In this document: positions 1 through 9,517 of the stretch, piece after piece
Layout: every line of letters begins with the position of its first letter
How positions within the stretch are numbered: position 1 is the stretch's first letter
Assembly (NCBI RefSeq): GCF_002000025.1
Contig: NZ_MUZV01000003.1
Span: 62,001 to 126,000, forward strand
From: Cognaticolwellia aestuarii
GTDB lineage: Bacteria > Pseudomonadota > Gammaproteobacteria > Enterobacterales > Alteromonadaceae
DNA length: 64,000 nt
Reading direction: 5' to 3'
Notes under the pieces: model-generated
The model's input: the letters and a program-made list of their open reading frames with translations, nothing else
The model's database searches: none
What the model was told of the DNA's origin: nothing
Position numbers and translations under genes: made by a program

Positions 1-138
1 TTGATTGAACTTACTAAACTCAAATAAGTTTGCTATTGCTAACGATATATCAGCTAGGATTATCGTTAATATATTGATTTATTAGCGCTTTCAATAGTAA
101 ACTTTTTTAACTTCTCTGCCACGGCAATATTAACTATT

Positions 139-1506
139 ATGATAAAAATACCAGCTTTGAAAAACAGTCCACTGAGCAACTTCAAGCGTAAATCACTCAT
201 TGCCGCAATAGCGATGACAAGTGCATTTTCCAGTGTTGCCGAAATAATCCCTGCCGAGCAAGTGGCCAAAGATATTACCTATCTTGCTGCTGATGACTTA
301 AAAGGTCGCGCAAGTTTTAGCCCAGAAATTGACCGAGCAGCAAACTATATAGCTAAACGCTTTGCTGACATAGGCTTACAACCAATATCGACAGAAAAAG
401 TGGCTACGCACAATACGCGTTTTCTGCAAAAATTTACCGTCAGCCAAATACAGCCACAGGCGCTAACCGTATCAATAAATCATGCTGAAATTAGCCAAGA
501 AAACCTCGCTATAGCAAGCACGATGAGATCAGTAAACTGGCAAGAAACAGGTGCTCAAGTCCACGTTATTAGCAAAGACGATGATATGCGAGATACGCTA
601 AGGGCATTAAACCAAAAAGGTGGTCAGCATTTAGTGATCATCAATAGTGCCCATACAAAAACCTTTCAAGCGTATAAAAACTACTTTAATCGCGGCATTA
701 CTAAACTTTCACTTGAGCACCGTGGTGCGATTGTGATGGTATTAAGTGATATTAGTGACGTGAACGCTTATAACGTCAAAGCCAACGCAAAAATTACCGA
801 GCAAACATTAACTAACGTGGTGGGGATCCTACCGGCAACTAGCACTGAAAATGCCAAGGAAGTCGTATTATACTCAGCACACTATGATCACTTAGGCGTT
901 ACCGAAGACGGCAAACAAATATATAACGGTGCTGATGATGACGCATCAGGCACCACTGCTATCATTAACTTAGCGCAATATTACGCAAAGCAAGGTAATA
1001 ATAAACGTAGTTTGATGTTTAGTGCTTTTACTGCCGAAGAAATTGGGGGTTTTGGTTCAAAATACTTTTCACAACAACTTAATCCAGACCACGTCGTTGC
1101 CATGATAAATATTGAGATGATAGGTAAGCCATCAAAGTTTGGCGCTGGCACAGTTTGGATGACAGGAATGGAACGCTCAAATTTAGGGGCTTTGCTTAAT
1201 GAAAAACTCAGCGCCCAAAACACCGAAATATATCAAGACCCATACCCTGAACAAGGCTTGTTTTATCGCTCAGACAATGCAACATTGGCTCGTTTAGGCG
1301 TGCCTGCTCATAGTTTTAGTAGTACTCAGCTCGATAAAGACCAGCACTACCATCAAACCAGTGACGATATTAAAAGTTTAGATTTGTCGTCAATGCATAA
1401 AGTAATCGAATCATTAGCGGTTGCTACCCAATCACTTGTTGATGGAACAGTTACACCAACACGTATTGATAAAGCCAAAGTTCGCGCACAAGGCAAAATT
1501 TATTAG
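139..1506 (+). CDS. Exported M28-family zinc peptidase
   Basis: Predicted secreted aminopeptidase-type metallopeptidase of 455 aa. The N-terminus has basic residues, a hydrophobic stretch (about residues 18-33) and a likely cleavage after SVA, so it should act in the periplasm or outside. The M28 zinc-site residues are visible: His248 in SAHYDHLG, Asp266 in NGADDDASG, the Glu300-Glu301 pair in FTAEEIGG, Glu326 in INIEMIG, and a His at 403-405 (HYH). The fourth ligand is often Asp (NxDM) and is Glu here, which the family tolerates. The start has a weak ribosome site, so the exact N-terminus is uncertain. Transcription ends at the hairpin shared with the convergent GNAT gene. Substrate is unknown. 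Confidence 0.85.
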   Translation: MIKIPALKNSPLSNFKRKSLIAAIAMTSAFSSVAEIIPAEQVAKDITYLAADDLKGRASFSPEIDRAANYIAKRFADIGLQPISTEKVATHNTRFLQKFTVSQIQPQALTVSINHAEISQENLAIASTMRSVNWQETGAQVHVISKDDDMRDTLRALNQKGGQHLVIINSAHTKTFQAYKNYFNRGITKLSLEHRGAIVMVLSDISDVNAYNVKANAKITEQTLTNVVGILPATSTENAKEVVLYSAHYDHLGVTEDGKQIYNGADDDASGTTAIINLAQYYAKQGNNKRSLMFSAFTAEEIGGFGSKYFSQQLNPDHVVAMINIEMIGKPSKFGAGTVWMTGMERSNLGALLNEKLSAQNTEIYQDPYPEQGLFYRSDNATLARLGVPAHSFSSTQLDKDQHYHQTSDDIKSLDLSSMHKVIESLAVATQSLVDGTVTPTRIDKAKVRAQGKIY

Positions 1507-1528
1507 CCTGACACTGAGGCCGCTGTAA

Positions 1529-1571
1529 ACAATAAAAAACCAGCTTGCTAGACAAACTGGTTTTTTATTGT
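1529..1571. terminator. Bidirectional intrinsic terminator
   Basis: A perfect 15-bp stem (1529-1543 with 1557-1571) with a 13-nt loop. A-rich and T-rich flanks give a U-tract on both strands. It lies between the convergent M28 peptidase and GNAT genes and can serve both. Confidence 0.8.
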
Positions 1572-1639
1572 CTGAATTTTATTTTTAGCTTAATTACTGC
1601 CAGCGAATATCAAGTCTGGTGTTCTCTTTAAGTTAAAAA

Positions 1640-2116
1640 TCAACCTGACCAACGCATCGCATATTCAAGTTCATTTTCCGCACAAATGACAAAACCGTGG
1701 CGCAAATATAATTGTTTAGCGGGATTATCTAGCAATACATTTAAGGTAATTGCGAGTTGCTTTTCTTGGGCTTTGCGTTTAACTAATGCTAGTACTCGAC
1801 TGCCAATACCTAAACCATGATATTGAGGTAATAATTGAAATTGTCTTAAATGAATTTTATCTGGAAACTGTCCTAACTTTAATAAACCGATCGCATTACC
1901 TTGATAAGAAATAATATGAGAATCGGTAAAGTATTCATCGACCCGCTGCATATGCGCAATATCATCGAGGTAGATACCGGCCTTACTCAAGTGTTCGGTC
2001 ATCGACGCTTTTCGTAGCTGTAAAAGAAACGCTCTATCACTTGCCGTTGCCCGACGAAAACTCACAATCGCTTGCTCGTTGTTTTTTCGCTTAAAGACTT
2101 TGCTCACCTCAGACAT
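1640..2116 (-). CDS. GNAT-family N-acetyltransferase
   Basis: A 158-aa cytosolic protein with the GNAT fold pattern. An N-terminal strand and helix (about residues 16-45) are followed by a central strand and the acetyl-CoA pyrophosphate loop near residues 98-105 (QYHGLGIGSRV). The C-terminal part has the usual LYLRHGF motif. Acetyl-CoA-dependent acetylation is the family activity; the acceptor cannot be told from sequence. It is a single gene, divergent from the DUF885 peptidase gene and convergent with the M28 gene. The ATG start has only a modest ribosome site (GAAGGA about 20 nt upstream), so the first residues are uncertain. Confidence 0.8.
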   Translation of the reverse strand: MSEVSKVFKRKNNEQAIVSFRRATASDRAFLLQLRKASMTEHLSKAGIYLDDIAHMQRVDEYFTDSHIISYQGNAIGLLKLGQFPDKIHLRQFQLLPQYHGLGIGSRVLALVKRKAQEKQLAITLNVLLDNPAKQLYLRHGFVICAENELEYAMRWSG

Positions 2117-2313
2117 CGAATATAAAGAGTGTACTAAAACATCCTTCTACTATAACAAGTTAATAAACGAGTTAAAGCATAAATTACCGATAGACAAGTT
2201 AGCGATAAAAATAACCGGAAGTTGTCGCATAAAAACCACCATTGGGCGCGGCACACTTGATTGCTTGCTAACAATAACGGCAAAATGGTTGAAAACTAAA
2301 ATAGGAATACCAC

Positions 2314-4170
2314 ATGACCTTCAATAAATCGCTTATCGTCATATCTCTGTCGGCTGTATTTGCAGTAGCGTGCAGTAATGAACCCGCATTAATGACGAAA
2401 ACCAATAATACAGCGGCTGTAACGACTGACGCTGCACAACTTGATAGCATAGCTTTAGCTTCTCAAGCAGCCAACGAGCTATTTGATACTATTTTTATGG
2501 AAGGTGTTAATCGCAACCCTGTCATGCAAACTTACTTGGGTATTAAAACTGATTACGACAAGTGGCAAGATCTCTCGGAAGAAAATAGCGCAAAGGAATT
2601 AGCTTTTGCTAAAGAAGCCCTGCAACGCATACAAGTTATCGACATAACAAAAGTTGATAAACAAACTAAATTAAGTTTCAAATTATTGTCGCAAAAACTC
2701 GAGCAACAAATTGCTGACTATCAATGGCGCCACCATAATTATCCGGTTAATCAGATGTTTGGTGTTCACTCGCGTATCCCTGCCTTGTTAATTAATCAGC
2801 ATAGTATTAAAGATGTAAAACAAGCACATGACTATATCGAACGAGTAAAAAATTCAAAACTTTTGCTTGAACAGCTTATTGAGCAACTTCAAATCAGAGC
2901 AGATAAAGGTATTATTGCGCCAAAATTTGTATTTGGTCATGTTATTCGTGACTCGAAAAACCTTATCGTAGGTGTACCTTTTAATGAGGGGACTGATAGC
3001 ACTTTATACGCAGATTTTAATAAAAAAATAGCGACATTAGAGATTTCTGAGGCACAAAAGCAGGCATTAACGGCTGAATTAACATCAGCATTAACTAACG
3101 AATTTAAAGCGGGCTACCAACAATTGGTCAGCTACTTAACTGAGCTTGAGAAAAAAGCCGACAATACCGATGGCGCTTGGAAATTTCCACAAGGTGATAA
3201 GTTTTATAACAATGCCTTAAACCGAACCACCACCACGGATTTAACCGCTGATGAAATTCACCAAATAGGCTTAGATGAAGTTAAGCGTATTCATGATGAA
3301 ATGCGCGTTATTATGAATAAAGTCGGCTTTAAAGGAAACTTAACCGAGTTTTTCGCATTTATGCGTCATGATCCACAGTTTTACTATGCTGGTGATGATG
3401 CCGGTCGTCAACGCTACTTAACGGAAGCCACAGACTTAATTAATACCATGAAAGGTGAATTAGACCAGCTCTTTATCACTAAGCCTAAAGCTGATTTAAA
3501 AGTTAAAAAAGTTGAAGCCTTTAGAGAAAAGTCAGCGGGTAAGGCATTTTATCAGCAGCCAGCACCTGATGGCTCTCGCCCGGGTATCTACTATGCGAAC
3601 CTGTATGACATGGAAGCCATGCCAACATACCAAATGGAAGCCTTAGCGTACCATGAAGGTATTCCTGGGCATCATATGCAAATTGCATTAAAGCAAGAAC
3701 TTGAAGGTATTCCAAAATTCAGAAAATTTGGTGGTTACACCGCCTATAGTGAAGGCTGGGGTTTATATTCAGAGATGATCCCAAAAGAAATTGGCTTTTA
3801 CCAAGACCCATACTCTGACTTTGGTCGCTTAGCAATGGAGTTATGGCGTGCATGTCGCTTAGTGGTTGATACGGGCATCCATAATAAAAAGTGGACTCGT
3901 GTACAAGGTATAGCCTATTACGTAGATAATACGCCGAATGCAGAGTCTGATGCAGTAAAAATGGTTGAACGTCATGTTGTTATGCCATCACAGGCAACGG
4001 CTTATAAAATAGGCATGCTAAAAATCGTTCAGTTACGTGCTAAAGCTAAGCAGCAACTAGGTGACAAATTTGATATTCGTGAATTTCACGATGTTGTACT
4101 TACCAATGGTGCGGTACCGCTTAACGTATTAGAAGATATGGTGAATGACTATATTGCTAAAAATCGTTAA
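2314..4170 (+). CDS. DUF885-family putative metallopeptidase lipoprotein
   Basis: A 618-aa protein with a lipoprotein signal: a hydrophobic N-terminus ends in a lipobox-like VAC near residue 20 (AVFAVACS), so it is probably anchored to a membrane facing the periplasm. Most of the chain is the DUF885 fold. The signature HEGIPGHHMQ starts at His447 and contains a zincin-like HExxxHH arrangement; it is followed by YSEGWGLYSE, another conserved family segment. Family members are presumed zinc peptidases, with few characterised. The start is supported by an AGGAA box seven bases upstream. Transcription ends at a clear hairpin. Confidence 0.85.
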   Translation: MTFNKSLIVISLSAVFAVACSNEPALMTKTNNTAAVTTDAAQLDSIALASQAANELFDTIFMEGVNRNPVMQTYLGIKTDYDKWQDLSEENSAKELAFAKEALQRIQVIDITKVDKQTKLSFKLLSQKLEQQIADYQWRHHNYPVNQMFGVHSRIPALLINQHSIKDVKQAHDYIERVKNSKLLLEQLIEQLQIRADKGIIAPKFVFGHVIRDSKNLIVGVPFNEGTDSTLYADFNKKIATLEISEAQKQALTAELTSALTNEFKAGYQQLVSYLTELEKKADNTDGAWKFPQGDKFYNNALNRTTTTDLTADEIHQIGLDEVKRIHDEMRVIMNKVGFKGNLTEFFAFMRHDPQFYYAGDDAGRQRYLTEATDLINTMKGELDQLFITKPKADLKVKKVEAFREKSAGKAFYQQPAPDGSRPGIYYANLYDMEAMPTYQMEALAYHEGIPGHHMQIALKQELEGIPKFRKFGGYTAYSEGWGLYSEMIPKEIGFYQDPYSDFGRLAMELWRACRLVVDTGIHNKKWTRVQGIAYYVDNTPNAESDAVKMVERHVVMPSQATAYKIGMLKIVQLRAKAKQQLGDKFDIREFHDVVLTNGAVPLNVLEDMVNDYIAKNR

Positions 4171-4227
4171 TAGCTTGATACGTTAACATTTAATGTAATC
4201 ATACGCTAAGTGCAGCCAGCGCACTTT

Positions 4228-4258
4228 AAAACGCCAAAGCTAATGTCTTTGGCGTTTT
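4228..4258. terminator. Bidirectional intrinsic terminator
   Basis: A 12-bp perfect stem (4228-4239 with 4247-4258) with a 7-nt loop, flanked by A and T runs. It lies between the convergent DUF885 gene and the EamA transporter gene. Confidence 0.85.
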
Positions 4259-4348
4259 TATATCTTTAATATTATTTTGCTGATGCCCCTTCAAACGGTA
4301 AAATTGTGCTGAAAGTCATATCTTAAGATAAGCTTACAAGTTTACGCA

Positions 4349-5245
4349 TTACCCTACTTTGGGCTGCTTTAGCGTGACTTTACCACCCCACTGATAAAGT
4401 GCTAAGCCGCACATCACTAACAAAGCCCCCAACAATAAATGCAAACTGACCGGCTCATTATTTAGCATCGCACCTAAACATAAGGCAAAAACAGGCGTCA
4501 TCATGGTAATAAGTGCCACAGTGCTCGCCCTCAATTTTTGTAAAATAAAAAAATAAGCCAGAAAACCAACTAAAGAGCCAAAAATACCTAGGTATAAAAT
4601 GGCTAAAATTGAACGGACTTTCCACTGCTGATAAGGTAATGTGCCATCAACAAAGAACCAAGCAAGAGCAAATAGTGGCACGCTAAACGTTAACGCGCCA
4701 ATCGTTGTCGCCAATGGGTGAATGTCAATTTCAACACTCTTAACCATGACTCCGCTGATGCTAAAGAAAAAGACCCCCAGTAAAATAAGACCAATTCCAA
4801 CAACACTATCTTCATTTAAGGCAATACTATCAAAACAAACTACAGCTAAACCGGCAAGCGCCACCGTTAAAGCTAATATTTTTGTTTTACTAAATTTAGG
4901 CTCAGCAAGAATTTTTTGTGCCAGTAGCCCTGACAATAGGGGTGATAAACCAAATATCAACGACATCAAACCAGAGGATAAATATTGTGCTGAAAGATAA
5001 GAGAACAGCATGCCACCAAAAACACCAACACACGAATAACCGTATATTTTCAGCGCTTGGGCCGACAAAGGTAACTTTATCTTAGCAAATTTCATGATAG
5101 CCACACCCGGCACAATAGCGATGATCATACGCATTAAAACGGCTAAGGTCGGATGCACCGTTTCACTGCTCCAAACAATACCAAGCGGTGTTGTTGACCA
5201 AATAATTACGACAGCTAAATATGCCACTGAAATAGGCAAAAGCAT
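4349..5245 (-). CDS. EamA/DMT-superfamily membrane transporter
   Basis: A 298-aa integral inner-membrane protein with about ten hydrophobic helices arranged as two EamA repeats of roughly 140 residues. The N-terminal repeat carries the family pattern WSTTPLGIVWS, and the C-terminal repeat has YLGIFGSLVGFLAYF. Members export or exchange metabolites such as amino acids and nucleosides; the substrate here is unknown. The gene stands alone, divergent from the methyltransferase-like gene and convergent with the DUF885 gene. Confidence 0.85.
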   Translation of the reverse strand: MLLPISVAYLAVVIIWSTTPLGIVWSSETVHPTLAVLMRMIIAIVPGVAIMKFAKIKLPLSAQALKIYGYSCVGVFGGMLFSYLSAQYLSSGLMSLIFGLSPLLSGLLAQKILAEPKFSKTKILALTVALAGLAVVCFDSIALNEDSVVGIGLILLGVFFFSISGVMVKSVEIDIHPLATTIGALTFSVPLFALAWFFVDGTLPYQQWKVRSILAILYLGIFGSLVGFLAYFFILQKLRASTVALITMMTPVFALCLGAMLNNEPVSLHLLLGALLVMCGLALYQWGGKVTLKQPKVG

Positions 5246-5276
5246 TCCCCTTGAATTAAAAATTAAATAACTTAAA

Positions 5277-5299
5277 AACTGAAATAATTTGCGTATAAT
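5277..5299 (+). promoter_or_regulatory. Probable sigma-70 promoter of the isoprenylcysteine methyltransferase-like gene
   Basis: A perfect TATAAT at 5294-5299 stands 37 bp upstream of the gene at 5336. A TTAAAA at about 5272-5277 gives a plausible -35 at 16-17 bp. The assignment is inference from consensus only. Confidence 0.45.
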
Positions 5300-5335
5300 T
5301 TAAATAAACATTAGCGAATAACCAAAAGACAAGAA

Positions 5336-5788
5336 ATGGAATTAAAAGTAATCCCCGTTGTACAAGTGCTGATTGCCATGGCATTGATGACTATACTGAG
5401 TATGTATTTTCCGACGTTAAACTATAGCGCAACCTATAGTGATTATTTAGCAATACTTTTACTATTCATTGCTATATTGCTTGGATTTTTCGCTATTTAT
5501 AGCTTTCGCAAGCATAAAACTACGGTCAACCCTAGCAAACCTGAAACATCATCACAGGTAGTTAACAGCGGTATTTATCAATACTCACGTAATCCGATGT
5601 ATTTAGCCATGCTTTTAGGCTTACTTGCCTATGCTTGTTACTTAGCAAACCCATTAACCTTGGGGATATGTGCACTATTTACCTGCTACATCAGTAAATA
5701 TCAAATCACCCCAGAAGAGCGCATACTCACGCAGCTATTTGGCAGTGAATATAGTAACTATACCCTTAAAGTTAGACGTTGGTTATAA
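5336..5788 (+). CDS. Isoprenylcysteine carboxyl methyltransferase-family membrane protein
   Basis: A 150-aa membrane protein with three or four hydrophobic segments. The C-terminal half has the phospholipid/isoprenylcysteine methyltransferase signature: GIYQYSRNPMYLAMLL (about residues 79-94), then a hydrophobic helix and PEERILTQLFGSEYSNY near residues 125-141. In the family these residues bind S-adenosylmethionine. Bacterial members of this small type are mostly uncharacterised, so the substrate is not assigned. An AAGACAAGAA stretch precedes the ATG. Transcription ends at a strong hairpin shared with the PhnA-domain gene. Confidence 0.8.
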   Translation: MELKVIPVVQVLIAMALMTILSMYFPTLNYSATYSDYLAILLLFIAILLGFFAIYSFRKHKTTVNPSKPETSSQVVNSGIYQYSRNPMYLAMLLGLLAYACYLANPLTLGICALFTCYISKYQITPEERILTQLFGSEYSNYTLKVRRWL

Positions 5789-5810
5789 CCTCAGTAACGT
5801 ATTCAAGGCC

Positions 5811-5855
5811 AAATAAAAAGCACTTACCAGTATCAACTGTAAGTGCTTTTTATTT
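5811..5855. terminator. Bidirectional intrinsic terminator
   Basis: A 17-bp perfect stem (5811-5827 with 5839-5855), an 11-nt loop and A/T runs at both sides. It separates the convergent methyltransferase-like and PhnA-domain genes. Confidence 0.85.
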
Positions 5856-5925
5856 ATTTTTGCAAAAGCTTATACTAAAAGTAACTTGCTAAAACCGTTG
5901 AGTAACAAGCTTGCTGGTTTACAAG

Positions 5926-6495
5926 CTAGGCTTTCTTTAAATAAGCAGCTACTAAAACAATGCGAGTACCGTTAACTTTACCTTCGATATGCTCAGGGTT
6001 GTCCGTTAAGCTAATGCCGCGCACCATAGTCCCTTGCTTAGCGGTAAAATTTGCCCCTTTAACTTTTAAATCTTTAATTAAAGTTACGTTATCACCGTCT
6101 TGTAGCTCAGCACCATTGCTGTCTCGTGTTGGACCTTCTCGCTCTGCTGCTGCAATGCCCTGCTCTGCCCATGTTTTAACATCATCTTCTAAGTAGATCA
6201 TAGCTAACGCATCTTGTGCCCAGCTTTCTGCTGACAACTTATGCAACATACGATATGCCATCACTTGAACTGCTGGCTCTTGATTCCACATAGCATCGGT
6301 TAAACAACGCAAATGGTTAACATCAAGTGCAACAGTGCCTTCAACTTGAGCTAAACAAGTATCACATAAATAAATACTTTGTTGCGCACTCAAGTCACTC
6401 GTTGGTGGCACGGGGTGTACGGCTAAATTATCAGTTGATGTACAAAATTCACAACTTGAGTTGCTACGTTGTTTTAATGCTTGTTCTGTTACCAT
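5926..6495 (-). CDS. PhnA-domain protein with N-terminal zinc ribbon
   Basis: A 189-aa cytosolic protein. Residues about 15-50 hold a PhnA-type zinc ribbon with two Cys pairs (CEFC and CDTC). The C-terminal 70 residues match the PhnA domain (DSNGAELQDGDNVTLIKDL through a KVNG-T-LV ending). E. coli YjdM is shorter (about 111 aa); here a helical stretch of about 70 residues separates ribbon and domain. Despite the historic name alkylphosphonate utilisation protein, family members are not phosphonoacetate hydrolases and their role is unknown. Single gene with its own 190-bp upstream region. Confidence 0.8.
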   Translation of the reverse strand: MVTEQALKQRSNSSCEFCTSTDNLAVHPVPPTSDLSAQQSIYLCDTCLAQVEGTVALDVNHLRCLTDAMWNQEPAVQVMAYRMLHKLSAESWAQDALAMIYLEDDVKTWAEQGIAAAEREGPTRDSNGAELQDGDNVTLIKDLKVKGANFTAKQGTMVRGISLTDNPEHIEGKVNGTRIVLVAAYLKKA

Positions 6496-6684
6496 AATAA
6501 AATACCCACAAAATTTTTGGCGCTATTATGCTCCTAATTTTCCGATTTAAAAAGTGGTGATCGGCACTAAAAAGCAATAAGTGCTATTTTTATTGATAAC
6601 AAAAGGAAATTTAGGCAATTTTGATAAAGGCAGGTGGAGTGCTTTGCCAGTTCATCACGAACCAGCAAAGCGGCTGGGTGATTT

Positions 6685-7923
6685 TTAATCTATATTTTTT
6701 GTCGCATGATGTGAGGCTGCTGCCGTAAAGACCACATCAGTTGAGCTATTAAGTGCGGTTTCTGCTGAGTCCTGAATTACGCCGATAATAAAACCAATAG
6801 CAACGACTTGCATGGCGATATCAGTATTAATACCAAATAAGCCACAGGCAAGTGGAATAAGTAATAATGAGCCACCAGCAACGCCAGAAGCACCGCAAGC
6901 TGATACCGCAGCAACAATGCTTAATAAAATAGCGGTGGCAAAATCGACTTCAATATTTAAGGTATTGGCTGCCGCTAATGTTAGCACTGTGATCGTAATA
7001 GCCGCGCCAGCCATGTTAATCGTGGCGCCTAAGGGAATCGAAACAGAATAAGTATCTTCGTGTAAATCGAGTTTTTCACACAATTCCATATTTACCGGAA
7101 TATTAGCCGCAGAACTTCGAGTGAAAAACGCGGTAATGCCCGACTCTTTTAAACAGGTCAGGACTAAAGGGTATGGATTTTTACGCATAATAAAGTAAAC
7201 AATTAACGGGTTAACCACTAAAGCAATAATCAACATGGCTCCTAATAGTACCAGTACTAAATGACTAAACTCACCTAGTGTATCAAAACCTGTGGTTGCA
7301 ACCGTGTTGGCAACTAAACCCATGATACCTAAAGGGGCGAAACGAATAACTAACTTCACAACGCTGGAAATCGCTTCGGCAAAATCATGCACCATCACTT
7401 TGCTGGTATCACTGGCTTTTTTTAATGCAAAACCTAATCCTAAGCCCCAAGCTAAAATACCGATAAAGTTACCGCTAATAACCGCGTTAAAAGGGTTATC
7501 AACAATTTTGAACGCTAAGGTTGTTAATACTTCACTTAAACCTTGTGGTGGATTCGCACTTGCGCCGGCAATATCTAAGGTTAGTTGTACAGGAAACAAA
7601 AAGCTTAGCGCTACGGCAACCAGTGCAGCACTGATAGTACCTACTAAATATAGACCGATAATTGGCTTTAAGTTAGCGTCGCTATTTGGCTTTTGGTTGG
7701 CAATAGACGAAGCGACCAACACCAGCACTAGGATAGGAGCTACGGCTTTTAAGGCATTAACAAATAGACTGCCAAGTATAGAAAATGATTTGGCAATATC
7801 AGGAGAAATAATCGCTAAGCCTATGCCTAAAACAATGGCAATAATGATTTGATTCACAATATTAATCGATTTTAGCTTATTAAAAATTGACGGTTTTTCT
7901 AAAGCAGTATTTTCTGTTGTCAT
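6685..7923 (-). CDS. sstT: Serine/threonine:sodium symporter SstT
   Basis: A 412-aa inner-membrane transporter of the dicarboxylate/amino acid:cation symporter family, taking up serine and threonine with Na+. It has eight or more hydrophobic helices, the serine-rich motif [12 protein letters not shown] near residue 270, and the [10 protein letters not shown] and [12 protein letters not shown] segments of the substrate-binding core. I chose the ATG at 7923 (MTTENTAL) because it fits the SstT N-terminus; an in-frame ATG at 7956 would add 11 residues. It lies downstream of tilS on the same strand with about 100 bp between them, so cotranscription is possible. A hairpin at 6641-6671 lies past the stop but lacks a U-tract. 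Confidence 0.92.
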   Translation of the reverse strand: MTTENTALEKPSIFNKLKSINIVNQIIIAIVLGIGLAIISPDIAKSFSILGSLFVNALKAVAPILVLVLVASSIANQKPNSDANLKPIIGLYLVGTISAALVAVALSFLFPVQLTLDIAGASANPPQGLSEVLTTLAFKIVDNPFNAVISGNFIGILAWGLGLGFALKKASDTSKVMVHDFAEAISSVVKLVIRFAPLGIMGLVANTVATTGFDTLGEFSHLVLVLLGAMLIIALVVNPLIVYFIMRKNPYPLVLTCLKESGITAFFTRSSAANIPVNMELCEKLDLHEDTYSVSIPLGATINMAGAAITITVLTLAAANTLNIEVDFATAILLSIVAAVSACGASGVAGGSLLLIPLACGLFGINTDIAMQVVAIGFIIGVIQDSAETALNSSTDVVFTAAASHHATKNID

Positions 7924-8029
7924 AGTTTTTCTTATTTGAGTTGTTGTTTTTATCATTACGCTAACGTGTCAGGAAATTTTTTACCACTTATTTACCAACA
8001 CTGTCTTGTTTATTCGTTATCTGGCTATT

Positions 8030-9406
8030 TTAAAACGACAGTTCACTTTTCCAGGCAATAAAATAGCGGTCTTCTTTGATATCAGCCAAGTAGTCCTGAC
8101 AGACAAAATGGCCAACTACCGCTACTAACTCATCATCATAAAAAATGAAAGGTAATCTTTTTCTTTGCCAAGGTGGTATAGCAAGTTCTTGTAAAACCTT
8201 TTTTAATGAACGTGAGCGTTGGCGATACTCAGGTAAACATGTTGGATTAGCGTGGGCGAAGCGAATCGTCACTAATTGCCCAACGTTAGGTTGCTTGATA
8301 GCTGCTTGCCAAGTAGTGTCAGCGTTACTCGTATTTGAGCTTGTCGATATACTCACGGCTCCTACTTGATCAGGAAGTGCAATATTCACTGACGGTCCAG
8401 CCGCTAAGGTATCGAGATCAATGTTATGCTGCCATGATGAAATATCTTGATAAATATGCGTCAAATACAGCTCATGCTGAAACCTTCTTAAACAACAATT
8501 AGCGAGTTGAATAACCGGCGATTTATCAGAGTTGGCATTAAGCTGCTGACATATTTGTGCCAATTGCTGCCCTGTGGGCATTAACAGCTGATGACTCGCT
8601 AAAAAATGGCGTAAAAGGTTTTTCAGTCGAGCTTCGCTCAGGCTATTAAGCTTAACAATGGATAGTTTGTCAGGTGCTGTCTGGCATATGGTTAAATCCT
8701 GCTCTGCCAATTCATTCAGTAGCTGTTGCGCTTCAAAACAATGCCCAGCGCTGCGTGCAATCGTTTTATTGATACTTGGCCAACGCTCAGATAACGCGGG
8801 AATAATTTGATGACGTAAAAAGTTACGATCGTAGTGTTCATCAGTATTAGACTCATCTTCAATCCAACTCAGCTCATGTTGTTGTGCGTAAGAAAGAATT
8901 TCCTCACGTGACACAGATAACAAGGGGCGCAGTAAATTATGCTGCGCTAACTCTGAGTTTTCAGGCATTGCTGATAAGCCTTTTAGGCCAGAGCCACGCT
9001 TTAATGCTAATAAAAACGTTTCTGTTTGGTCATTAAGATGATGCCCGGTAACAATAAAAGCCGGCTCGACACTTGCCTGAACGAGTACCTGATAACGGGC
9101 ATCGCGCGCTATCGCTTCTAAGCTTTGTTGCGGCTGTTTTTTTAATTGTAATTTTTGAGTAATTAACGGTAACGAAAATCGAGCACATTGTTGTTGTGCA
9201 AAGGCTTGCCATGAATCGGCATTTGGACTTAAACCATGGTTGACATGACAAACAACAATGTTATTTGATAACTGTTTTCGCTGTTTTAGTGCCGCTAGTG
9301 CAACCAGCAACACTTGTGAGTCAACTCCACCGCTATAAGCTATAATAACTTTTTTATCTGGCGCGCTGTTAAAGCACTTTACCAGCGCTGATTCAATAGT
9401 ATTCAC
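8030..9406 (-). CDS. tilS: tRNA(Ile)-lysidine synthetase TilS
   Basis: A 458-aa cytosolic ATP-dependent ligase that attaches lysine to C34 of the AUA-reading tRNA(Ile), an essential step for decoding. The PP-loop ATP-pyrophosphatase motif IAYSGGVDS is at residues about 22-30. The TilS-type HHLNDQTETFLL motif and the LLSVSREEI segment follow, and a C-terminal TilS domain occupies the last 80 or so residues. The start appears to be GTG at 9406; no ATG lies between it and the PP-loop. It follows accA after a terminator, an arrangement known in related bacteria. Confidence 0.93.
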   Translation of the reverse strand: MNTIESALVKCFNSAPDKKVIIAYSGGVDSQVLLVALAALKQRKQLSNNIVVCHVNHGLSPNADSWQAFAQQQCARFSLPLITQKLQLKKQPQQSLEAIARDARYQVLVQASVEPAFIVTGHHLNDQTETFLLALKRGSGLKGLSAMPENSELAQHNLLRPLLSVSREEILSYAQQHELSWIEDESNTDEHYDRNFLRHQIIPALSERWPSINKTIARSAGHCFEAQQLLNELAEQDLTICQTAPDKLSIVKLNSLSEARLKNLLRHFLASHQLLMPTGQQLAQICQQLNANSDKSPVIQLANCCLRRFQHELYLTHIYQDISSWQHNIDLDTLAAGPSVNIALPDQVGAVSISTSSNTSNADTTWQAAIKQPNVGQLVTIRFAHANPTCLPEYRQRSRSLKKVLQELAIPPWQRKRLPFIFYDDELVAVVGHFVCQDYLADIKEDRYFIAWKSELSF

Positions 9407-9484
9407 AGAGTTTAAAAATATCGCAAAAAAGAGTAATTAAGCAAGGCCTTGAAGTAAAAGCTTAGAAAGTAAAGGCTGCAAAGT

Positions 9485-9509
9485 AAAAAGCGACCTTGGT
9501 GGGTCGCTT
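9485..9509 (-). terminator. Intrinsic terminator after accA
   Basis: Read on the minus strand, a GCGACC/GGTCGC stem (9490-9495 with 9502-9507, extended by A-T pairs) is followed by a T5 run. It closes the long cluster that ends with accA and separates it from tilS. Confidence 0.75.
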
Positions 9510-9517
9510 AATATAAA

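Noticed and set aside
1-138. Possible end of a gene at the left edge.
   Set aside because: No open frame of meaningful content was seen on either strand; it probably holds only the M28 promoter.
2079-2327. An 82-codon open frame on the plus strand between the GNAT and DUF885 genes.
   Set aside because: It overlaps the GNAT start and DUF885 start, with no ribosome site or protein pattern; the region is better read as a divergent promoter region.
6641-6671. A GCTTTGC/GCAAAGC hairpin after sstT as a terminator.
   Set aside because: No U-tract follows on the minus strand, so only a weak stem remains.
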